Source: Acidobacteriota bacterium (GTDB lineage: Bacteria; Acidobacteriota; Thermoanaerobaculia; Thermoanaerobaculales; Sulfomarinibacteraceae). From it: a DNA stretch of 5,637 bases. The translations under genes and the position numbers were made by a program. Under the pieces are notes generated by a model that did not search any database, was not told the origin of the DNA, and worked only from the letters and a program-made list of their open reading frames with translations. How positions within the stretch are numbered: the stretch's first letter is position 1; every line of letters begins with the position of its first letter. Below are positions 5,617 to 5,637 of this stretch, piece after piece. The stretch is taken from positions 1 through 5,637 of the forward strand of contig DAOWFV010000098.1 in the NCBI GenBank assembly GCA_030637805.1, read 5' to 3'.

Positions 5617-5637
5617 GCGCACCCTTTCTTTCGGCAC

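Noticed and set aside
5452..5637. Minus-strand open frame of 61 residues running to the right edge
   Set aside because: It lies over the palindromic block and heptad repeat, its C-terminus is just translated repeat, its composition is Arg/Ala/Pro-rich low complexity, and no domain is recognisable.

Overview
The window is GC-rich and densely coded, with third-position GC preference in all four genes. It looks like a chromosomal segment of a Gram-negative bacterium. The support is an outer-membrane porin with a signal peptide and a C-terminal Phe, a sigma-54-dependent NtrC-type regulator, and a CobA/HemD-type fusion. This combination suits Acidobacteriota (for example Thermoanaerobaculia-like), Desulfobacterota or related uncultivated lineages. 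The sequence alone does not fix the phylum.

Layout, all genes on the + strand: (1) positions 1-1056 hold the 3' part of a uroporphyrinogen-III C-methyltransferase (CobA/SUMT), whose first ~20-25 residues lie left of the window. It is fused to an unusually short HemD-like module. (2) Positions 1053-2525 encode a membrane histidine kinase with an extracytoplasmic Cache-like sensor, HAMP, HisKA and HATPase domains. Its start overlaps the previous stop as ATGA. (3) Positions 2525-3901 encode an NtrC-family response regulator (receiver, AAA+ with GAFTGA, Fis-type HTH). Its start overlaps the kinase stop as TGATG. (4) Positions 3902-4099 are intergenic, with a long imperfect inverted repeat, smaller hairpins and a weak sigma-70-like promoter. 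(5) Positions 4100-5455 encode an OprP/OprO-type beta-barrel porin. (6) Positions 5456-5637 are non-coding: a T-rich heptad repeat that begins within the porin stop codon, followed by a strongly self-complementary ~130-bp block carrying two copies of a REP-like hairpin.

Genes 1-3 are translationally coupled and probably form the end of a tetrapyrrole-synthesis operon with a two-component pair appended. The kinase and regulator almost certainly work together. The regulator should activate sigma-54 promoters, but none with GG-N10-GC spacing is visible between it and the porin, so its target is unknown. The porin appears to be a separate transcription unit.

No CRISPR array, tRNA, rRNA, transposase or defence gene is visible. 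The least explained parts are the two palindromic intergenic elements and the half-length HemD module.
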